Positions 12,918 through 18,117 of a stretch of 18,117 nt of DNA are shown piece by piece; the stretch's first letter is position 1; every line of letters begins with the position of its first letter. The DNA is from M55B175 sp964635265. GTDB taxonomy: Bacteria; Desulfobacterota; Desulfobacteria; Desulfobacterales; Desulfosalsimonadaceae. The stretch covers positions 1 to 18,117 of the forward strand of contig CAZWNV010000042.1 in assembly GCA_964635265.1 (NCBI GenBank), given 5' to 3'. A model generated the notes under the pieces. That model was not told the DNA's origin and searched no databases. It saw nothing but the letters and a program-made list of their open reading frames with translations. Made by a program: the position numbers and the translations under genes.

Positions 12918-14933
12918 CTACGTGGAATTATCCAGGAGCCGGCGTACCAGTCCGGCCAGCTGCTGCTTGACCACCGGTTTCAGGGTGTAGGCGGAGACTC
13001 CGTAACTTGTTGCTGTCCGGGCATCGATCTGCTCGCTGTAGCCTGTACAGAGAATGATCGGAATATCGGAGCGGATCGCCCTGATCTGCTGCGCCAGAAC
13101 CGTGCCGGTCATGCCGGGCATCATCATATCGGTGATAACCAGGTCAAATGCACCGGAGTTCTCCCTGAAAAGCTCCAGGGCCTCGGTACTGCTGGTGCGG
13201 GCGGTGACCCCGTAGCCGAGCTGGACAAGCATCTGCCGGAGCAGATCCGCAAGCGCCGGCTCGTCATCGACAATGAGGAGTCGTTCGGATCCTCCTGTTA
13301 CCGGGGATTGAATGTTTTGCTGCGGCGGCTGCGAGGCGGAGGTCAGGCGGGGCAGGAGAATGCGGAAGCGCGTCCCCAGGCCGGGCTCACTGTTTACGCT
13401 GATCTGCCCGTTCAGGCTGCTGACAATTCCGTGGACGACCGAAAGACCGAGACCCGTACCCGAGCCTTTCTGCTTGGTTGTAAAATAGGGGTCAAATATC
13501 TGGGGGATAATGTTTTGCGCCATGCCCGCCCCGGTATCGGAGATGGACAGATCCAGATAGCCTCCGGGGCTCATGCCATGGAAGCCTTCGGCCTCCGCGT
13601 TATCCAGATACGTATCCGCCATCTCGATGCGCAGCGTACCGCCCTCCGGATCCATGGCGTGGGCGGCGTTGGTGGAGAGATTCATGATGATCTGATGGAT
13701 CTGCGTGGGATGGCACATCACCAGGCTGTCGCTTGCAATGCTTTTCTCGATCCGGATGTTTGCGGGAAGCGTGGAGCGCAGCAGTTTCAGCGATTCCTTG
13801 ACCATGAGCTTTACCTGTACCGGCTTTTTCTCCTCTTCGGCCTTTCTGCTGAAGGTAAGGATCTGGCGCACCAGATCCCGCGCCCGGTAGCTGCCCTTGA
13901 GTACTTCCTGCAGATTTTGGTGAAGCTGGGTGCCCTCGCTGATTTCTTCACTGGCAAGTTCGGTATAGCCGATGATCGAGGCCAGAATATTGTTGAAATC
14001 ATGGGCAATGCCGCCGGCAAGGGTGCCGATGGCTTCCATTTTCTGTGCCTGCCGCACCTGATCCTCGAGTTCCTGCTGCCGTCTTTCGGCCTCCTTGCGT
14101 TCGGATATATCCCTTGCAATCCCCTGGACGCCGATAATTTCTCCGTCCCGGGTGATGGGGGCGGCGCTGACCTCCACCGGGACGAGGGCGCCGTCTTTGC
14201 GGACAGCCTGGAATTCGAAAAGATCCACCCGCGAGCCGTTCACCGCCCGGGCAAAGGTCTGCGCGGAGGCCTGGTAATCAAAAGAGGCGGGATAGGAGAG
14301 AATATGGGTCCCGATGAACTCCTGCGGGCTGTAGCCGAAGACCTGCTCGCCGGAGGGCGACACGTAGGAGAATGTGCCATCTGTTGTGACCCGGAAGATG
14401 ACGTCGCGGCTGGTTTCGGCGATGTTGCGGAAGATTTCCTCGCTCTCGCGCAGGTTCTCCTCCGCCTGTTTTTTCTCTGTAATATCCCGGCAAAGGTTGA
14501 TTTGTCCTGTTATCACGCCGTCGCGAAAGATCGGCGAGCTGCTGAATTCGCCCCAGCGGCGGCTGCCGTCTTTTGCAATAACTTCATAGATTGCACCCTC
14601 CAGCCGCTCGCCTTCCTGCACGCGCGAGGCGTCTGCAATCGCCTGGTCCAGATATTGCGGGGGCAGAAGGCCCAGATCCATGAACCGGCGGCCCAGAAGC
14701 CGTTCCGGGCTGTAGCCGATCAGGCGCCGGACCGAAGGCGAGATGCTCTTGATGCGGAATTCAGGGTCCATGATCATGATGACATCGTTGGCATGCGCAA
14801 AAATCATCTGGTATTCGTTTTCCCGGTTCCGCAGCCGGGCATTCTCCTCCTGCAAATCCCGTATACGCTGTTCCATCTGTTCGATGAGCCGGGCATTGTA
14901 GCGGGGGGAAACAGGTTTATCCTCTCGTGACAA
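12918..14933 (-). CDS. Hybrid sensor histidine kinase (PAS-PAS-HisKA-HATPase-REC)
   Basis: A 671-residue soluble signalling protein with no membrane segment. Order: coiled coil (15-42), PAS 1 (about 40-155), PAS 2 (about 163-280), HisKA with GGIAHDFNNIL (His 311), HATPase (N-box N418 and N422; DTGAGM 466-471; GTGLGL 492-497) and a C-terminal receiver (D556/D557, phospho-acceptor D602, T630, K652). This NtrB-like H-box group is common in Desulfobacterota. The output partner is not in the window. The start is a TTG (14931-14933) chosen because AAGGAGGT, a near-perfect ribosome site, lies just upstream; spacing is short at 3 bases. It runs convergent to the dehydratase operon with 55 bp between, so a regulatory link is possible but unproven. 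Confidence 0.9.
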   Translation of the reverse strand: MSREDKPVSPRYNARLIEQMEQRIRDLQEENARLRNRENEYQMIFAHANDVIMIMDPEFRIKSISPSVRRLIGYSPERLLGRRFMDLGLLPPQYLDQAIADASRVQEGERLEGAIYEVIAKDGSRRWGEFSSSPIFRDGVITGQINLCRDITEKKQAEENLRESEEIFRNIAETSRDVIFRVTTDGTFSYVSPSGEQVFGYSPQEFIGTHILSYPASFDYQASAQTFARAVNGSRVDLFEFQAVRKDGALVPVEVSAAPITRDGEIIGVQGIARDISERKEAERRQQELEDQVRQAQKMEAIGTLAGGIAHDFNNILASIIGYTELASEEISEGTQLHQNLQEVLKGSYRARDLVRQILTFSRKAEEEKKPVQVKLMVKESLKLLRSTLPANIRIEKSIASDSLVMCHPTQIHQIIMNLSTNAAHAMDPEGGTLRIEMADTYLDNAEAEGFHGMSPGGYLDLSISDTGAGMAQNIIPQIFDPYFTTKQKGSGTGLGLSVVHGIVSSLNGQISVNSEPGLGTRFRILLPRLTSASQPPQQNIQSPVTGGSERLLIVDDEPALADLLRQMLVQLGYGVTARTSSTEALELFRENSGAFDLVITDMMMPGMTGTVLAQQIRAIRSDIPIILCTGYSEQIDARTATSYGVSAYTLKPVVKQQLAGLVRRLLDNST

Positions 14934-14956
14934 CGGACCTCCTTACACGCTATAAT
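14927..14956 (+). promoter_or_regulatory. Predicted promoter for the acyltransferase-hisC-cmk unit
   Basis: GTGACA (14927-14932, 5/6), an 18-bp spacer, then a perfect TATAAT (14951-14956). It lies across the start codon of the divergent kinase gene. Two copies of CAGGCAAAGC (14957-14966 and 14968-14977), offset by 11 bp, sit exactly at the expected start site, where a repressor would bind. Confidence 0.55.
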
Positions 14957-15000
14957 CAGGCAAAGCACAGGCAAAGCTACTTGACACGAAGGGGGGAGAA

Positions 15001-15096
15001 ATGCTTAAAGCCTGCATGTTTGCCAATTCCGAAAATGTTTTCGATTCTGCGGCTCCCGGCCGGAAAAAGTTTTCCCCCGGGGGGAATCCATTTTAA
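15001..15096 (+). CDS. Possible 31-residue leader ORF
   Basis: An ATG at 15001, seven bases after GGGGGG/GGAG-type ribosome sequence (14991-14998), opens a 31-codon frame beginning MLKACMFANSENVF and ending at TAA 15094-15096. It would lie in the leader of the predicted acyltransferase transcript. It shows no family likeness and no run of one amino acid that would mark a classical attenuator. It may simply be chance. Confidence 0.25.
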   Translation: MLKACMFANSENVFDSAAPGRKKFSPGGNPF

Positions 15097-15168
15097 ATTG
15101 GCACAGAATCATGTTAATTGCAATTGCAGCAGGCAGGCAAAAACGATGATACCCGAGAGCCGGTGATT

Positions 15169-16089
15169 ATGAAGGGGTTGCATTATCAGGCAGCACGGCC
15201 CTTGGATCGGCTGTGCTTGTATTGTTTCTGCAGGTTTTTTTCGCTTATCGGCCGGATGCCGCCGGCGACGGCCGGGTGGGCAAGCCGGTGCGCGGGACGG
15301 TTCTGGTTTGCTGTGGATCGTCGGCACCGGCGGGTGGCAATGGATAACCTGAGCAGTGTTTTTGGCAGAGATAAGGATCCCGCGGAGATCCGTCGCATGA
15401 GTCGGCGGGTCTTTATCGGCATTGTATTTATGCTGTTTGAGTTCGGATGGTTACTCCGATGCTCCCCGCAAGAGCTCTCTGCCAGAATCCGGGTGGAGGG
15501 GCTGGAGCACCTGCGCGCCGCCGCCGGCAAGGGAAGGGGGGTGCTGGTGTTGACCGGGCATCTGGGAAACTGGGAAGTGCTTGTCAATGCTGCGGCCATG
15601 CTCGGTTATCCGATGAACGTGGTCTACCGGCCGATGGGTTTCCCGGCCCTGGATCTGTTCTTCCGGCAGCTAAGGGCCCAAAGCGGGGCCCGGCTTCTGC
15701 CCAAAAAGCGCGCTATGCGGGAAATCCTGCGGTCTTTGGACCGCCGGGAACTGGTGGGCATACTTTTGGATCAGCACGCCAAAAGAAGCGAGGGGGTGAC
15801 GGTGGATTTTTTTGGCAGACCCGCCTCCACAAACCGGGGCGTTGCGCTTGCGGCCATGCGTACCGGCGCACCGGTGGTGCCCATGTTTCTGGTACGCGAA
15901 AAAGGCGCCTACCGGATGATTATCTGCCCCGAGGTGCCGCTTGCTGTAACCGGAGACAGGGAACAGGACGTTAAGATCAATACCCTGCGCTATACCCGGG
16001 CGCTGGAGTCCGTCATTCTGCGCTGCCCGGAGCAGTGGTTCTGGGTCCACCGAAGATGGAGAAACCGGCCTGCAAAAAAGGAGACCTGA
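15169..16089 (+). CDS. Lipid A-type (LpxL/HtrB family) lysophospholipid acyltransferase
   Basis: A 306-residue acyltransferase of the lipid A biosynthesis family, which adds a secondary acyl chain to Kdo-lipid A or a related lipid at the inner membrane. The catalytic HX4E motif reads GHLGNWE (H131, E136). Downstream are LLDQHAKRSEGVTVDFFGRP, ALAAMRTGAPVVPMF and the C-terminal CPEQWFWVHRRWRNRP, all standard for the family. The N-terminus has only a weak hydrophobic stretch (LCLYCFCRFFSLIG). The frame is open from 15118; ATG 15169 gives the usual length (E. coli LpxL has 306 residues). GTG 15163 is an alternative and both have weak ribosome sites. Which acyl chain or acceptor is used cannot be read. 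An inverted repeat GGAGAC...GTCTCC (16080-16102) spans its stop codon. Confidence 0.9.
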   Translation: MKGLHYQAARPLDRLCLYCFCRFFSLIGRMPPATAGWASRCAGRFWFAVDRRHRRVAMDNLSSVFGRDKDPAEIRRMSRRVFIGIVFMLFEFGWLLRCSPQELSARIRVEGLEHLRAAAGKGRGVLVLTGHLGNWEVLVNAAAMLGYPMNVVYRPMGFPALDLFFRQLRAQSGARLLPKKRAMREILRSLDRRELVGILLDQHAKRSEGVTVDFFGRPASTNRGVALAAMRTGAPVVPMFLVREKGAYRMIICPEVPLAVTGDREQDVKINTLRYTRALESVILRCPEQWFWVHRRWRNRPAKKET

Positions 16090-16168
16090 ACCGGGCGTCT
16101 CCAGGGGGGGTAAAGCCGAAAGGGGTAACAACTGCAAATCCTCAGTTCAGGGGAGAGGAAACGCACGC

Positions 16169-17281
16169 ATGCAGCAGAAGGTTCCGGATTATATTTATTC
16201 CATCAAGCCTTATAAACCGGGAAAACCGATTGAGGAACTCGAACGGGAGTTCGGGATATCGGATTCCATAAAGCTTGCTTCCAACGAAAATCCATTGGGC
16301 CCGTCGCCCATGGCGGCTGAAGCGATGCAGTCCTCTATTGCGAGTCTGCACCGCTACCCCGACGGTTCGGGCTACCGCTTAACCCGCAAACTTGCCGAAA
16401 AGCTGGGAACGGCTCCGGATAAGATTGTTTTGGGAAACGGCTCCGACGAGGTTATCGGTATGCTCTGCCGGGCTCTGTTGACCTCCGGGGATGCAGCCGT
16501 GATGAGCGCCCCTTCCTTTTTGATGTATGAAATCCTGGTGCGCAGCGTTGGAGCGACCCCGGTTTTTGTGCCGCTAAGGGAGCTCGCCGTGGATCTGGAG
16601 GCCATGCTCTCCGCCGTAACGGAGAACACCCGGATGGTGTTTATCAACAATCCGAACAATCCAACCGGCACTTTTATCCGCAAATCCGAAATCGAGGAGT
16701 TTCTGCGGCGGCTGCCGCCGTCGGTGACCGTGGTGCTCGATGAGGCATACATCGAGTTTTCCAGGGATCCCGACTGTGTCAACGGATTGTCTCTTTTGGC
16801 AGAATATCCCCAGGTGGCGCTGCTGCGCACATTTTCCAAGGCCTATGGCCTGGCCGGCATCCGCATCGGCTACGGCGTTATGGAGGCAGAACTCGCCGGC
16901 CTGCTGCATCGCGTCCGCCAGCCCTTCAACACGTCTTCTCTGGCACAGGCTGCGGCAGCAGCCGCACTCGATGACGAGGCATTCCTGGAGCGGACGCTGC
17001 AGCTGGTAGCGACGGAAGTCGACTTTCTCCGCCGGGAGCTGGGGCGGATGGGCCTGCGCTGTTTTCCCACCCAGGCCAATTTTTTCCTGATTGACGTGGA
17101 AGCCGATGCGGACCAGGTGTTTGAAAAAATGCTGCGGCAGGGCGTTATTGTGCGATCCATGGTTTCCTACGGCTACCCGCAGTATATTCGGGTAAACGCG
17201 GGCACCCGGGAAGAGAATCTGCGGTTTCTGCAGGCGATGAAAACGGTGATCGGGCCAAAGGGAGCAGGAGGTGCGGCATGA
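16169..17281 (+). CDS. hisC: Histidinol-phosphate aminotransferase
   Basis: A 370-residue PLP enzyme of histidine synthesis, interconverting histidinol phosphate and imidazole-acetol phosphate with glutamate/2-oxoglutarate. Markers: KLASNENPLGPSP (35-47), GNGSDEVI (89-96), NPNNPTG (161-167), DEAYIEF (191-197) and the PLP lysine K224 in TFSKAYGLAGIRIGYG. The C-terminal YIRVNAGTREEN carries the substrate-carboxylate arginine. The ATG at 16169 follows a GGAGAGGAAA ribosome site; it lies 79 bp after the acyltransferase. In several Desulfobacterota and Bacillus, hisC-like enzymes lie beside aromatic amino acid genes and also transaminate phenylpyruvate-type substrates. Such dual use is possible here, next to cmk. 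Confidence 0.93.
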   Translation: MQQKVPDYIYSIKPYKPGKPIEELEREFGISDSIKLASNENPLGPSPMAAEAMQSSIASLHRYPDGSGYRLTRKLAEKLGTAPDKIVLGNGSDEVIGMLCRALLTSGDAAVMSAPSFLMYEILVRSVGATPVFVPLRELAVDLEAMLSAVTENTRMVFINNPNNPTGTFIRKSEIEEFLRRLPPSVTVVLDEAYIEFSRDPDCVNGLSLLAEYPQVALLRTFSKAYGLAGIRIGYGVMEAELAGLLHRVRQPFNTSSLAQAAAAAALDDEAFLERTLQLVATEVDFLRRELGRMGLRCFPTQANFFLIDVEADADQVFEKMLRQGVIVRSMVSYGYPQYIRVNAGTREENLRFLQAMKTVIGPKGAGGAA

Positions 17282-17940
17282 GGGACCTGCTGGTAACCAT
17301 CGACGGTCCGGCCGGGGCGGGCAAGACCGCGGTAAGCCGCAGACTGGCCCAAAGGCTGGACTACGTATATGTGGATACCGGAGCCCTTTATCGGGGAGTG
17401 GCCTGGGAAGCCGCGCAGAACGGGATTTCCTGTGAGGACGCGTACGGGCTGGCAAGGCTTTGTGAGAATCTGGACCTTACCTTTTCCCCCGGCCCGGGAG
17501 GATCCCGCTTGTATTGCCGGGGTGTGGATATTACCGAAGATATTCGTGCGCCCGAGATCTCCATGCTGGCCTCTGCCGTATCGGCAATGCCTGTCGTCCG
17601 CAGTGCCCTGTTCGATATTCAGAGACGCCTTGGCGCGGAGAAAGGGGCGGTTTTCGAGGGCCGCGACATGGGTACCGTGGTTTTTCCGGAAGCGGAGGCG
17701 AAGTTTTTTTTGACAGCGGACATAGAAGTGCGGGCCCAGCGGCGTTACCGGGAACTTGCCGGGGGCTCCGGCCAGAGCCTTGCCGAGGTGACAGAGGAGA
17801 TGAAAAGACGGGATGCCAATGATTCTTCACGAGCGCAGGCACCCTTAAAGCCGGCCGCGGATGCGGTGACCATAGATTCTACGCGGCTTTCTCTGGAGGA
17901 GGTGGTGGACACGATGGCCGGGCACCTGCTCCGGCTTTAG
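17278..17940 (+). CDS. cmk: Cytidylate kinase
   Basis: A 220-residue (d)CMP kinase of pyrimidine salvage and nucleotide recycling. It has the P-loop GPAGAGKT (10-17), YVDTGALYRGVAWEA (CMP-binding start), EGRDMGTVVFPEAEAKFFLT (127-146) and the lid/C-terminal RRDANDSSRAQAPLKPA (177-193). Length is usual for the family. Its ATG overlaps the hisC stop (ATGA), with a strong AGGAGGT ribosome site inside the hisC end, so the two are translationally coupled. No convincing terminator follows. Confidence 0.96.
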   Translation: MRDLLVTIDGPAGAGKTAVSRRLAQRLDYVYVDTGALYRGVAWEAAQNGISCEDAYGLARLCENLDLTFSPGPGGSRLYCRGVDITEDIRAPEISMLASAVSAMPVVRSALFDIQRRLGAEKGAVFEGRDMGTVVFPEAEAKFFLTADIEVRAQRRYRELAGGSGQSLAEVTEEMKRRDANDSSRAQAPLKPAADAVTIDSTRLSLEEVVDTMAGHLLRL

Positions 17941-18069
17941 ATCGCGCCGGGAAAATGCTGTAGAAAGCCCTGCCGTCTTTTTTGCCGTAAATTAATCATT
18001 GTGTTTTCATGCAAGCTCTGTTAAACAGACAAATTTATTAACCCGCTGTATCAAAGTGGGCAAGAGACT

Positions 18070-18117
18070 ATGGCAAAGGGGGACAAAACATCAATGGACA
18101 ACGTTATGAACAATTCA
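18070..18117 (+). CDS. Start of a gene cut by the right edge, possibly 30S ribosomal protein S1
   Basis: Sixteen open codons begin MAKGDKTSMDNVMNNS and run off the edge. The ATG at 18070 has only a weak ribosome site. The in-frame ATG at 18094, with GGGGG about 11 bases upstream, is a rival start. Position after cmk suggests rpsA, since cmk-rpsA is widely conserved in proteobacteria, but the 16 residues do not identify the protein. The 129-bp gap before it (17941-18069) is AT-rich after 17980 and contains the palindrome CTGTTAAACAG (18018-18028). Confidence 0.4.
   Translation, partial: MAKGDKTSMDNVMNNS

Noticed and set aside
12894..14930. A 678-codon open frame on the plus strand
   Set aside because: It mirrors the hybrid histidine kinase codon for codon on the other strand; all known motifs are in the minus-strand frame.
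16090..16168. A possible riboswitch before hisC (G-rich stretch with GCCGAAAGG)
   Set aside because: The stretch is only 79 bp and does not form the paired helices of the c-di-GMP, cobalamin or other classes I could recall; only two short inverted repeats (GGAGAC/GTCTCC, AACTG/CAGTT) are present.

Overview
The window looks like ordinary chromosomal DNA, moderately GC-rich, from a Gram-negative anaerobic bacterium. A Desulfobacterota (former Deltaproteobacteria) member is the best guess. The reasons are an oxygen-sensitive 2-hydroxyacyl-CoA dehydratase / benzoyl-CoA reductase-type enzyme with its ATP-driven activator, a lipid A-type acyltransferase, many PAS-type histidine kinases and a hisC-cmk gene order. 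No tRNA, rRNA, CRISPR array, insertion sequence or prophage gene was seen.

Left part (1-5146): a phosphate-starvation module. phoB and phoR (phoR cut by the left edge) run leftward; pstS, pstC and pstA run rightward. They share a 310-bp divergent control region with Pho-box-like 11-bp direct repeats facing both ways. A perfect 17-bp palindrome lies over the predicted phoB -10 and start site. The ATPase gene pstB and phoU do not follow pstA. Instead a small His-rich metal-binding protein (5242-5589) follows, with a predicted promoter that carries a dyad in its spacer.

Middle-left (5615-9311): four leftward genes in two blocks. The first block is a winged-helix-like protein of unknown function and an Mth938/AAMDC-domain protein. 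After a 224-bp gap come a U32 'peptidase' of the Fe-S hydroxylase type and a radical SAM protein whose start overlaps the U32 stop by 14 bp. This block is functionally the least understood.

Middle-right (9312-14933): a 353-bp AT-rich divergent gap leads into a compact rightward operon of three genes: a BcrC/HgdA-like subunit, a BcrB/HgdB-like subunit and an HgdC-type ATPase activator. It can be read as a complete ATP-dependent radical dehydratase/reductase whose substrate cannot be read from the window, since no CoA transferase or ligase lies beside it. A 671-residue PAS-PAS-histidine kinase-receiver protein runs convergently against it.

Right part (14927-18117): a predicted promoter that overlaps the kinase start drives rightward genes for a lipid A-type acyltransferase, histidinol-phosphate aminotransferase (hisC) and cytidylate kinase (cmk). 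The first 16 codons of a following gene, possibly rpsA by position, are cut by the right edge.
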